A DNA stretch of 64,000 bases, taken from Cepaea nemoralis (Eukaryota > Mollusca > Gastropoda > Stylommatophora > Helicidae). Positions within the stretch are counted from its first letter, which is position 1. Every line of letters begins with the position of its first letter. Of the stretch, positions 46,201-56,570 are shown one piece after another. The notes below the pieces were generated by a model. That model was not told the DNA's origin and did no database searches. It worked only from the letters and a program-made list of their open reading frames with translations. The stretch lies in the NCBI GenBank assembly GCA_014155875.1, contig JACEFZ010016121.1, positions 260,001 to 324,000 on the forward strand, read 5' to 3'. Made by a program: the position numbers and the translations under genes.

Positions 46201-46588
46201 CAGTTAACAACAGTTCTGTTATTTCATCCCATGTAGGATTGCATGTGAAGGTAATAAACAAATCTGGGCGGCCATATGCGCGAACATATGTCATTGCATC
46301 TTGTGCGTATTCATGCATGTGCCGCTTGACCACCCATCTGACTGTGTTTGAATCAGTGTTTCTGATTCTGGTGTCTTGGTCCTCCTTCCTCTCACAAGTT
46401 TTTGTGTTCGTCTGTGGGTAGTCGTCGCTCTTCTTATTGGTAGTTTCATTGACTGTAGGTTCAGATACTTTATTACAGCTTGCATGCAGACTCTCCAAAG
46501 GCAGGTTCGTCTTCTTGATAGTCTGGTCGGTTTTCTCACTATGCATCTTGGAAGCTGCTTGTTTCTTTGTGCTATTACGACGTGCCAT
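43277..46588 (-). CDS. Helitron Rep-helicase protein
   Basis: An open frame of 1103 codons. The Rep nuclease part begins near residue 90 with PDLFITFTCNPTWDEI (108-123), the metal-binding HUH-type motif PHAHILIW (179-186) and the two-tyrosine motif YICKYVNKG (Y319, Y323). A Pif1-type helicase follows with Walker A APGGTGKT (676-683), Walker B WDEC (757-760), SGDFRQTLPVIP and a C-terminal QLYVACSRV. All expected catalytic residues are present. The first 85 residues are Lys/Ser/Thr-rich and do not resemble the several-hundred-residue N-terminal part usual in animal Helitrons, so the N-terminus may be truncated or replaced. The protein would nick and unwind DNA for rolling-circle transposition. 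It lies antisense to nothing else and shares strand with the host gene. Confidence 0.9.
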   Translation of the reverse strand: MARRNSTKKQAASKMHSEKTDQTIKKTNLPLESLHASCNKVSEPTVNETTNKKSDDYPQTNTKTCERKEDQDTRIRNTDSNTVRWVVKRHMHEYAQDAMTYVRAYGRPDLFITFTCNPTWDEITELLLTGQSSSDRPDISARVFKQKLKSLMDLIVKHHVFGETRCWMYSIEWQKRGLPHAHILIWLMEKITPDQIDQVISAEIPDVDIDPELLEVVTKNMIHGPCGFLNNNSPCMSDGKCTKRYPRHLHAETITGNDGYPLYRRRSTEDGGKSITLKVRNNDLQVDNRWVVPYSPLLSKTYKAHINVEYCNSVKSIKYICKYVNKGSDMAVFGVGNATASIDEIDQYQVGRYINSNEAVWRILSFPIHERHPTVVHLAVHLENGQRVYFTTENASERALSPPPTTLTAFFSLCGNDMFAKTLLYSEVPTYYTWNASAKKFQRRKQGKAVEGHTNLYSTDALGRLYTVHPNNSECFYLRLLLINVRGPTSFQELRTVNGQVCATYRETCQELHLLENDAHWDTSLADASNTAQPQQIRTLFAIILTTCFPSNPKDLWEKYKDCMSEDILHRLRAMNQNPDIQFKQNVYNEALVSTEDICLAIANKPLVQLGMTAPDRSANDLFDRDLQRESLFDVDELCAFVQTNLLKLVPEQRIVYDIIMHAIKSQTGGLYFLDAPGGTGKTFLISLILVTIRSRQNIALAIASSGIAATLLDGGRTAHSALKLPLNIHITETPTCNIRKNSGMGKVLQSCQLIVWDECTMAHKKALEALHRTLQDFRGNEQLFGGALILLSGDFRQTLPVIPRSTPADELNACLKSSVLWRHVQKLTLKTNMRVQLQHDASAEVFAKQLLDIGNGKMPIDESTHSITLPTNFCNITATIDELIDKVFPNMARNHKNHQWLSARAILAAKNNDVNAINCAIQNEIPGEATTYKSIDSMMNQDEVVNYPTEFLNSLDLPGIPPHVLTLKIGVPIILLRNINPPRLCNGTRLAVKKMMNNIIEATILNGKFKGEDVLLPRIPMIPTDMPFEFKRLQFPVRVAFAMTINKAQGQSLQVCGLNLENPCFTHGQLYVACSRVGKSSDLFVYAPDRKTKNIVYQKALR

Positions 46589-47354
<766 letters not shown>

Positions 47355-47511
47355 CGTACATACTCAGTATCCTTCTGCAATACCTACTTACCAACTTAGC
47401 TGGTGTGTCTTACTAGTCTGCGGTCACATTTGTCCATCTTGATTTTATCTGCCATCGTTTGCATGAAATGCTTTCTCTTTCACATCCTCTGCTCCCTTTC
47501 TTATTTTTCTC

Positions 47512-47575
47512 CTCTCTCTCTCTCTCGCTCTCTCTCTCTCTCGCTCTCTCTCTCTCTCTCATTTGATCTCTCTCT

Positions 47576-47606
<31 letters not shown>

Positions 47607-47815
47607 CCTGTCTCTCTCTCCCTCTCTCGCTCTTTCTCTCTCACACACACACACTTTTACAATTTGTCTGTGTGTCTGTCCGTCAGTCCATCTTTATATT
47701 TGTCCGTTCGTCCATCCATGCCTCCGTCTGTCTGTCTGTCCGTCCATCTGTCCGTCTGTTTTTCTCTCTGTCAGTCGGTCTGGATGTCTGTCTGCCTGCC
47801 TGTCATGCTAGATAA
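47512..47815. repeat. CT, GT, CA and CTGT microsatellite cluster
   Basis: CT run, GT run at 47580-47607, CACACA at 47642-47654, and then imperfect (TCTG/TCCG) repeats. Confidence 0.9.
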
Positions 47816-48075
47816 CTCTCCGACCACCCATCCGTCCAGCCAAAAATAATTGACTTAGACAACATAGACATGTCGGCATGCATGATCTGGACCACATTCT
47901 AGACTCCCATCCCTATTAAAGACATCATTTAATACATAACTCCCATCCAGCATTCATCTCGAGACTAAGCTCCATTATGTTCCCCTGTAGTGCAATCATT
48001 GTATACCTTAGGAAACACTATTACAGTTTCACTCAATAAACTTTGAGCCCAATATTATCTGATCCGTTATCTTAC

Positions 48076-48133
48076 CTGAAGTGATATAGGGAAATCTCGG
48101 TTCATATTTTTCACTTCTGAACTCTGGGAATAC
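48076..48133 (-). CDS. Host-gene exon (58 nt)
   Basis: This short exon has the acceptor GTCGATTTCCAG and the donor G|GTAAGA. In phase 0 it encodes VFPEFRSEKYEPRFPYITS and ends with one extra G, which the next exon turns into an Asp codon. It follows in phase from the exon at 50319-50458. It has no recognisable domain and is rich in aromatic, Pro and charged residues, as in linker regions of centrosomal coiled-coil proteins. The intron downstream of it is about 12.2 kb and holds the Helitron. Confidence 0.68.
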
Positions 48134-48289
48134 CTGGAAATCGACATTTGTACGAGAAAATTATGTCATAACTCATGTAAATTAATTGATTCATTGCCAA
48201 ATATAAAACAAATACGTTTTCACTAAATATGCCACACAGATTAAAATGTTTTATAATGTAAATTGTTATAATACAATAGTTTGGAAAAT

Positions 48290-48725
48290 GGAGTTATACC
48301 TCTACACAACATAAATCCTGGGCTGAATGTAGAGACCATCGGTTACCTATGCAGCATGATCCCTCTCTCGGGTCTGCCTAGTTTAATCCAGAGAAATGAT
48401 GACACCAATACGTCTGGAACAAGACATGCTGCAGAAGCTGCCGGGTCAGCAAGGCATTACTCTAACTGTCAACTTGTCGAAGCTTCGATCTTAGACCAGC
48501 TGCCAACCAAGGCTTAGGACCTGATTTGCCCTGCCATGACATTTTGTCTTTATGTTGCATTTCCTCGCACTAAGATAAGGGTTCTATCCTCGCAATTACG
48601 CGCCTCCGCCCGAAGCCGTTGGCACATCATGGAGTGGTTGGGGAGGGGGGTAATCGGGTTCGGTAAGCGCCAAACATTCGGCTCTAACAGAAGCAGGTAG
48701 TACCGTCTACTGTCATACGGTAGCT
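48290..48725 (+). mobile_element. Repeat D, longest copy
   Basis: Forward copy of the repeat at 7400-7780 and 37830-38040. It contains GCTGCAGAAGCTGC, GTAAGCGCCAAACATTCGGC and AGGTAGTACCGTCTACTGTC. No open frame or terminal repeat identifies its class. Confidence 0.5.
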
Positions 48726-48734
48726 CAGTCATAA

Positions 48735-48851
48735 GTGGGAAGAGAACATCAAGAGATGGAATGGAAGAGGCTGATATAAGGGCACCTTGAAGACTCTGGG
48801 CAGGGGTATTGGAAACTAATTGCAGACAACCTACAATGTTTAAATGGCATC

Positions 48852-48895
<44 letters not shown>

Positions 48896-48919
48896 CGGTG
48901 ACGATGACGATGATGACGA

Positions 48920-48989
<70 letters not shown>

Positions 48990-48990
48990 G
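48735..48990 (+). mobile_element. LINE 3' end with a long (GAT)n tail
   Basis: A short decayed body (AATGGAAGAGGCTGATATAA) ends in GAT repeats at 48852-48988, interrupted once by GACGGTGACGATGACG. Confidence 0.65.
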
Positions 48991-49027
48991 ACAGGAGCAA
49001 AGATTTAGCTCATGTCACGTGTTCAGC

Positions 49028-49230
49028 GATATGGTCACCGGTAGGGAAAAGAAAACGGGGAAGACCAAGAGAGACCCTGCGTAGAACCATCATTAGAGAA
49101 GGCTCATTCAATGGCCAAGTAAATATCCAAGATCTACAACAGATAGCAGCGAACCGCCAGGCATGGAGAGACAGGACTTCTGCCCTATGCGCCGCCTTAG
49201 GCTCAAGAGGAAAGACTAACTAACTAACTA
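49028..49230 (+). mobile_element. 203-bp 5'-truncated LINE with 11-bp TSD
   Basis: It is flanked by ACGTGTTCAGC (49017-49027 and 49231-49241). The coding remnant reads GKRKRGRPRETLRRTI and ANRQAWRDRTSALCAALGS, the extreme C-terminus of an endonuclease/RT LINE, followed by (CTAA)n. Confidence 0.85.
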
Positions 49231-49439
49231 ACGTGTTCAGCAGACAAAATCCTTTGAGCGAATTGGATTTTTCGAGTGAACTCAAAATAGAACAGACTCT
49301 TGAAAACGGGACACGAGATTACCGCCAAGTAAATATAACATTTTATAATTATTTTATTATGACTGACTAGGCGGAACATAGCATTAAAGCTAGCACCAGT
49401 ACAACAGAGGTAATGACTATAACCACAGCAGAAAAAAAG

Positions 49440-50035
49440 AACAACAACACAGATTCATCTAAAAGAACACCATCTGAAACAAGTAAAAAGTTTCAAGTAC
49501 CTAGGAAGTATAATATCATCAAATGGCAAATCAGAAGACGAGATCGAAAATAAATGCAATAAGGGAAACCAACTCATTGGACAAATGACACCAATACTAA
49601 AGATCAAACACGTATCACTAGATAGTGAAGGAGAATTCTACAAAACAATCTTCCTACAAGCTTTATGCTATCAATGCTAAAGCTGGACAATGACAGAAGA
49701 AGAGAAAAGAAAAATTACAAATACAGAAATGATATTCCTGAGAAGAAAATCAGAAATGAAGAACCTAGTTCTAAAGTGGGGGTTATATCAGCATTACATG
49801 TCATAAGAAAACAAGTTAAATGGTTTGGCCATATAACTAGATTACCAACTAACAGTATGCCACAACAAGCAATGATGTGCGGACCAAAGGGAAGCAGAAG
49901 AGGAGTCCGGCATGTACATGGATGGACATGGAATCTCGATACATGAAGCCCATAAACGGACACTCTTCCACTGTGTATGCTTTACCTCGACACTGCAAGG
50001 TGCAAGAGGAACAAGATGAGATGAGATAAGTTTGG
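49440..50035 (+). mobile_element. Decayed RTE-type LINE C-terminus
   Basis: The reading FQVPRKYNIIK... in one frame corresponds to KYLGSIISSNGKSEDEIENK in another. Further on come RKQVKWFGHITRLP and a tail GATGAGATGAGATAAG. Frameshifts and stops abound. Confidence 0.65.
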
Positions 50036-50318
50036 TTAGAATGATTGAATGATTATTTCTACGATTGTACATATACTCCTGATTCAGAAGTAATTATAAG
50101 CGTGAAACTTTCCAGTTTTCTGTGCAATAATAATTATAACCATAACAAATATTAATCAAACCCCTGAACGACAAACCGAATTTAACCAGTTATCACGTGC
50201 TCACGGCGTAAAGCTGTAACTAAGGCGGGGATTACCCCAACCAGTAACCTTGTCGACAGACCTCTGACAATGGTGATGATTCTATTGATAATGAAACATA
50301 TTTCAACACTGTATTTAC

Positions 50319-50458
50319 CTGGTGTCTGAAATCTTCAGCCATTCCCTGCTCCTTGGCTAATTTCTTGTCTTGACTGATTTCATCTGATGATACCTGGTGT
50401 CTGAAATCTTCAGTCATTCTCTGCTGCTTGACTAGTCTCTTTTCTTGACTGATTTCAT
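50319..50458 (-). CDS. Host-gene exon with an in-frame 75-bp internal duplication
   Basis: This 140-nt exon (2 nt plus 46 codons) has an acceptor ending TCATCAG and the donor GTAAATAC. It holds two tandem copies of a 25-codon unit that starts DEISQ and ends EDFRHQ; the copies differ at several residues. The join between copies reads CAGGTATCATCAGATGAA. This repeats the acceptor end TCATCAG, as if the exon had been duplicated together with the end of its intron and the 10-nt remnant was then read as coding. The exon ends in phase 0, matching the exon at 48076-48133. It needs one G from an upstream exon that I could not find up to position 64000. A coiled-coil role is likely. Confidence 0.68.
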
Positions 50459-50720
50459 CTGATGACATTACAAACAAATAAACATAAGTAACCGTGTGCC
50501 AGTCAATATATAGATGCAGTAATCTATCAGTGGCTGTGGCTTTGTGGTTACTGAATCGTATTTTCACAATATCCCGACATACAGAGTCGAGGTTTCAATA
50601 TCAATCACCGACCGATTTGCGTTTGTCGATGGTAAGCGGCGTCGGGTGTTCAGAAATTAATGTCGAACTGCTGGACATAACATTGCTTAGTAAATCAAAA
50701 ACCAGCCAATACATGATTGG

Positions 50721-52265
50721 TTTAGTTTAGTTTAGTTTAGTTTAATTTTTTTAAATTTGTGCGATAGCATTTCTTCATTTAATATGAGACTACGACTGTT
50801 TATCGGACAACTGACTGATGAGACTTTAGAGGCGTTTCCAACTCTGAAGACGCTTGTGGTGGAGAAGAAATGTGACTTGTTGCAGTGCAAAGTAAAATTT
50901 GAAAGTCTTTTGGATATCTTTCAGTCGAGATTTCAAGAGTTCACAATAGAGGAGGATAATGTTACCCTCTTCATAAATCCGTTCGTATTTCCTAATGTCA
51001 AGCTCTGTCAATTACAGCAAAACCTTCATCACGAAGTAATAGATTTGAAATGCAATGCTGAACTGAGATGTACATTTCTGGATCTGCCTTCTTCACATTC
51101 AGCTGATCATAGGATTTCATTCTGGCAACTATTGCCTGTCGAACAATTTGAACACTTGCGTTCATTCGCCCAGAGATTCATTTTTCGTTTTGGTTCGACA
51201 TACAGGCGCGAGCAGTCATTTTCCGCAATGATCGTTATAAAAAAACAAAAAAAACAAGCACCTTTCCAGACTCACCGACAGTAACCCAGCTGCGCTTATG
51301 ACTTTGGGCAGGACAGATTTGTGCCCAGACATTGATAAACTGGCATCTGAACTTAAGTAACTGGTTATGAAGGACAGTTACAATTGTAAATTAATTACAA
51401 AAATAGCAAATTTTCGAAACTGATTTAAAATGTATTGTTAAATGAACTTTTGATTTTAAACCAAAAATATTCTGCGGTGTATGACTGACACTGACTGCCC
51501 TTAAAGTTTTAGAATTTTTTTGACGAAAGGTTAGAAAGGTAAGAATGATATTGCACGACTTTTATAATTTTGTAACGTTGTGGCCCGCTTAACTACCGAA
51601 AATAGTAGATATAGCCCTCTGCTTGAAAAGCTTGGGAACTACTGGTCTAGAGCGTCCTCTAGTCTTTGCTTCTTTCTTCTATTTCCATGAGCGACAAACA
51701 ATACATGTGTGTTTATTTATGAACCGCCTTTGTGTCCTCAAATGGATCATCAATTCTATTTATGTGTAATACGTGTACATTATTGGAACCGACCAGTCGT
51801 TCATTTTCTTTAAATTTTCGTTTAAATACTGGACATAGTATTTAGTTTAGTTTAGTTTAATTAGTTTAGTTTAGTCGACGGATCAACATCACGGTACACG
51901 GTTTAAACCTCTAAGTGCTCCGTTTTCCTCCTAACTCAAACCTGAGTCTGGAGAAACTCAGCTCAATGCACGAACTCCGTTGCATTGGCGAGGATCCTGA
52001 AATACTTTGGGTAGATTTTTAACTCGAAATGTTGCCCGGGCAGCGCCGTTAGGCTACTCTTTTTCGATTTCCAACTGCCAAGGGATTTTTTTACGTGCGC
52101 AACAATACACACGGGCGTCCGATCTCACTACCCAAAGGCCAGGGGAAATTTTATTACTGGAAGTCCAGGTGGATTTTTTAGATAAATCCCGGTCCTCTCC
52201 GGGGCTTGAACCCGGGACCTCCAGCACTCGAGGGGGACACCATACCTCGAGACCACTCAGCCCCC
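50721..52265 (-). mobile_element. SINE with 1.1 kb of transduced 3' flank
   Basis: The whole block is flanked by TACATGATTGG (50710-50720 and 52266-52276). In transcription order on the minus strand it has the SINE (52265-51875), a (CTAAA)n tail (51874-51840), about 187 bp of unique flank (51839-51653), an hAT TSD-like site, hAT sequence (51644-50750), and a second (CTAAA)n tail (50749-50721). Flank and hAT part equal 26755-27840 in reverse with only a few differences. This is the structure expected when a SINE transcript reads through its own tail into the neighbouring DNA and is retrotransposed. Confidence 0.85.
50757..51284 (+). pseudogene. hAT transposase C-terminal fragment carried in the SINE block
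   Basis: 175 codons nearly identical to the open stretch at 27306-27840 of hAT copy 1 (three or so residue changes), ending shortly after REQSFSAMIVIKK. It has no transposase N-terminus and was moved passively. Confidence 0.8.
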
Positions 52266-52517
52266 TACATGATTGGAGTGATTGCAACGTCATATACAGG
52301 GCATGCATCTAAATATACAACACTTAATGTTTGAACTTGTTGTGAATGTTGAACATGTTTAACTCGCATACTATTGTCGTTCAAAGTAGCAACGATCCCA
52401 TTATTCTCGTCGAATAATAAATACTTATATACTGTAGAGTAAATATTTGAGAGGAGACATTGCTAAGCTTAATCTCAGGCAACGGAGGATGTGCAGGGTT
52501 CAATCATGATCTAAGTA

Positions 52518-53698
52518 CTATGGGGCTTCATATGAAAACCATAATTATTTTTTGCTTTTTTAGGTGAAAATAATTTGAAAAAGAAGAGAACAAATGTATC
52601 ATTTTTCGATGTAGTCACGAATGCATTCACTGCAAGACCTCCAGCGCCGCTAAAGTGCTTGGATGCCTATAGAAAACACAATATCTTGGTCGCGTGTTAG
52701 TTAGTCGACAGGCCATCCTCATTGCACATCAAACCATTCAGTCCAGATGTGTTGGTTTGTTAATCTTATTTGGCTTCCCGCGTAGTGTTCCTGTTTGGCC
52801 ACACCTCTTTTAATTTGTTGCTCTCGCAGTCTGACCATGGTTGTAGATTCAGTCATCACTTGGTTCTTGCAAAGGTCTTACTTCTCGTAGAGCATTCAGA
52901 ATATCAGCCTGGTCAATGGCTTGTCCGCCTTACACAGTAGCTTTTACCTGCAATCTTGTCATTTTCTCGTACACCCGCATGTCCTGGCACGAAAATGAAA
53001 CTAATCTTTGCCAACCGAGACCGCTCCAGAGACAGCAGCCACCATCTTCGGACCCACTCCATCTCTATCTTCTTGAGCATGTTCAATGAGTCACCAAGGT
53101 AACATGCCTTAGTAAATGTCTGTGTCTCGAGCCATGTTATTGCTTTACTTACTGCCATGACTTCCATAGCCACGCCACTTGTGGTCAAGGCAAAAGCACC
53201 AGAATCTTCCTTCACAATTCTCCCTCCGGCCTGAGCCGTAAAAGCCCATGAACGTCATGAAGCCCATGAGTGTATAACCACTCACGCACCACCTGCTGTA
53301 CCGCTTCACAGAAGTCATGCCGCTGTTGAAATGTCCTTCTACACTGGTACACTTGCTGGACTGACAGGCATGCATCACCGTTCTGGACATTCATTTGCCG
53401 ATGAATATGTACATGTTTCACTCCTTCACTGTTCCCCCCTCCTCCCCCCCCCCCCCCCCCCCAAAAAAAAAAAAACAACAACTGATAACAAAACGCTGCT
53501 CCGCTTTGGTGCATGTCAAAAGTGGGGTGGCCATCATTAAACTATTCAAAGATGTCACCGTGTGTTTGTCTGCACCGTGGTGTCAAGTGCTGAACACTCT
53601 TGGCATTCTTAACAATAATATTTTCAGGTTACAAGACAATGGCAATTTTATTGTAATTTCTAATCATACTTTTAAGGTATTCATTTGAAGCCTTCTCG
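52518..53698. mobile_element. Mariner-like element with a nested LINE
   Basis: TA dinucleotides flank ends CTATGGGGCTTCATATGAA and TTCATTTGAAGCCTTCTCG, which are imperfect inverted repeats. The part at 53270-53425 reads, on the minus strand, QQVYQCRRTFQQRHDFCEAV and looks like a decayed transposase C-terminus. A relative without the inner LINE is at 3560-3900. A poly-C/poly-A tract lies at 53443-53474. Confidence 0.6.
52698..53269 (-). mobile_element. RNase-H LINE 3' fragment nested in the mariner-like element
   Basis: The minus-strand reading MEVMAVSKAITWLETQTF, GDSLNMLKKIE and FVPGHAGVRENDK is a decayed sister of the LINE at 39102-40516. It ends in GTCGACTAACTAA. GTGT at both borders may be a short target duplication. 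Confidence 0.75.
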
Positions 53699-53859
53699 TA
53701 CAGTCTAATATGGATTGTCACATTTATGAAGTTCCAGATGTGTTTATTAACGAAGTTATATATGTACAATTAAAGTACATGACGTTAATTTGTCACAGCT
53801 TTAGCACTTTTTAAATACCTAACCACGTGGATATTATCAGATGGAAGATACATCAGTGA

Positions 53860-54300
53860 GAATAGGGCAATCAGAATAGGGCAAGTAAAAACTGCATTCT
53901 GTCAAATGAAGAACATTTTATGCAACTGGGCCATCACCTTGGAAATTATAAAAAGAAAAAAGAGTGATTTAATGTTACATAGATCCAGTTTTAACATATG
54001 GCTGTGAATCCTTGACAATTAGCACACATGCGGAAACATCTCCGGAAGCCTTGGAGACGTGGCTTTATAGAAGAATGCTGAAAATTAATTGAACAACCAA
54101 AATGAGCAATCTGGATATTTTGAGGGCAGGTAAGTCGCAAAGACACCTTATCGCAACCAACATAAAGAAGCAGTCATCATTGTTGAGCCACATTATGAGA
54201 AGACATAAACTGGAACATGTTGGGAGACCCGGAAAGATTTGTGGAAAGAGATATAGAGAAAAACAGTGTGAGAATATTGACAGTCGTGTGTCTTGACTTG
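53860..54300 (+). mobile_element. Decayed RTE-type LINE C-terminus
   Basis: Pieces such as GYPLSDGRYISENRAIRIG in broken frames and the later SQRHLIATNIKKQSSLLSHI (54102-54296) follow the order of the LINE at 14177-15130. Ends are indistinct. Confidence 0.55.
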
Positions 54301-54494
54301 GAGGGGAGTCCACACAATGCATTGATCGCAAGTTGTGGAGAAACATGATCGCCCACTCCAGCCTGCAAGACACAGGATGATGATTATGACGTTCCATAAC
54401 GGGTCTATCACACTCTGCTGGCTTCTGAGTTGTAAGAGGGGAAGAAGAGCACTGCAACTCAATCCCCATAGAGAAGGTACACCGGTACCTTTTA

Positions 54495-55195
54495 TTTCAT
54501 CATCATTACATGTCATGCCGATAAGCATGAGTAGTCATGTTTCACAATCTCACACGATCACCAGAGTCGTGGATCAGCTCCATGTTCTTGTCTCGACCAT
54601 GCCACGTGACCAAGCCATCCAGGTATTTTCTTCTCTGCCTTCCGCTTGTTCTTTTCTCCTTAATCTTGCCAGTTATCACCAAGTTCTCCAGTTTATTTTT
54701 TCTCATAACATTTCGAAAATATTGTGACTATCTCTCGTAAACTAATTTCTCTAATCAATTCACGGCTTTCATCATCTAATTTCTCTAATAAATTCACTGC
54801 TTTCATCATCTAATTTCTCTAATCAATTCACGGCTTTCATCATCTAATTTCTCTAATCAATTCACGGCTTTCATCTGTTTGTTAAAGGACGTGGTTATTG
54901 GTATTTATGTCTGGTCATGGTATTCTTTGCGTTATCCTCAGAAACCAAATTTCCACAGCTATCAAATGTTTTTCAGCTTGTTTACTCGTGTCCACGCCTC
55001 TTATACATATACAAGTAGTTGTTCTTTGTAGCAATTCAACACTTTGTCTCGTTGCAATTAACGTATTTGTATTAGTCAGTATGTTTTCCATCTTGCAAAA
55101 GGCTAAATTCACCAAAGCGATTCTTGTTCTAATATCGTCAAGGCACCTCCCATCAGATGTATGGCTGTTCCGAGATAACTGTACCGTTTGATTAG
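54495..55195 (-). mobile_element. RTE-type LINE 3' end with internal tandem expansion
   Basis: It is collinear with 14190-14780 (CACCAGAGTCGTGGATCAGC at 54558). At 54741-54868 a unit of about 33 bp containing TCTCTAATCAATTCACGGCT is repeated four times, where the other copies have it once. Confidence 0.75.
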
Positions 55196-55955
55196 GTAAG
55201 TCTGTACACTAATTTCTCTCAGGCGTGTGCTCGATCTGATTAGCGCTTTATGTGACCTGAGCTTAAATGGCTTAGACTTTAGACATATTAAATGATGAGG
55301 GGCTTCCTGCGGGTCGATCCTGTAATACGAATAGAATTAACAAGGAGAGATACATTATTCTAGGCGCTTTATTTGAAATTAGATAGTCTGATTAGAAGCA
55401 GGTTGTCGGGAATCATGTAATTAACGGCAGTTTAGCGCGAAAACATGGGTTTGTGAGGTTAATTACAGTTGCATCGTGTCGGCTGATTGAAGTAGTTGTC
55501 TTCCTTGACGGCGTTAAATCTTCAAGAATTATGTCCCATGTGACATTCGAGACGCTCTTTCTAAAAACGATGCTAACAGGACACAAATGTGGCGAAAAAC
55601 ACTAGACAACGATAAAGTCTGAATATGTGAGAATATTTGACATCAATCAATGATTTCGCTGTGTCAGGAAGTGCATATATTTTCGCATTGCCGCGACAAG
55701 ATCCTATCAATTTGTTTTTGCTAAAGGATGTCTATGTGTTATTATCCCTCTGCTAATTGGATTCCTGCAAGAGCATTATCCTCTTGCGCAGAGCTAGAGT
55801 AAATTAGGAGAGAGTGACTGGAGACTTTGGGAAGTACGTCTGGATTCGTATGACTAATGACGAGATAGGAAGAGATTTGTGACAGCGGGTATATGGTTTC
55901 TGAGACGAATCTTTCAAATACATTGAACATAATAACCAACAATCATTGCTTGGGA
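55196..55955. other. No gene or repeat recognised
   Basis: Mixed-composition DNA with short open frames only. It is upstream of the first exon seen and may be intron or intergenic. Confidence 0.45.
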
Positions 55956-55959
55956 TAAG

Positions 55960-56305
55960 TTACTTGCATATCCTTTACATGACGTCGAAGTCAACCCCAT
56001 CATCTTTTGGCTGTTTGTGGTTTCATGCGAAGTTTACGTTCAGTAGTTTGCCTTTGCTTTCTGAATGATCGGCATTCATACCAGTGTGTTAAAACCAACG
56101 CAAGGCTGTCTGCTGCCAAATCGCAAACAGTTGTGTTTTAAAGGCGGGATGGCAAATTGCCTTCTTAACCTCTTCGCCACAGCATCGGCTGCTGGGGTTA
56201 GTTAGTTGCATATCCTTTACAGGACGTCGCAGTCAACCTCAGCATTTTTGGCTGTTTGAGATTTCTTACGTTCAGTAGTTTGCTATTGCTTTCTGAACGA
56301 TATCT
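55960..56305 (+). mobile_element. Two fold-back MITE half copies in tandem
   Basis: The arm (TTGCATATCCTTTACA..ACGTCG ... GTTTACGTTCAGTAGTTTGC) occurs at 55960-56075 and again at 56205-56290, both forward. Confidence 0.6.
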
Positions 56306-56399
56306 GTGGATACGCTTGTGAATATATAACATGATATAAAGCTATACATACAACTGTATCCATTGTATCAAGAAGATAGAATATCAGAAATGAAGAAAT

Positions 56400-56570
56400 C
56401 AGGACTAAAGTATGGGTTATAGCAGCGCTAGATTTCATCAGAAGGCGGCAAGTTAAATGAAGCATTAATGTACTGACCAAACGGGACCAGAAGAAGAGTC
56501 CGGTATTGTAAACGATGAACAGAGCGAATAGCAGAGCCCATGGGAATCTCGATGCATGAAGCCTTCTCAC
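56400..56570 (+). mobile_element. Decayed LINE tail fragment
   Basis: Parallel to 49745-49950 (AGCGCTAGATTTCATCAGAA.. and GGAATCTCGATGCATGAAGCC). Confidence 0.5.

Noticed and set aside
55742..55942. 66-codon minus-strand open frame as the missing upstream exon
   Set aside because: It has no acceptor and donor in a phase that would end with a single G as the exon at 50319-50458 requires, and no similarity to the rest of the gene.
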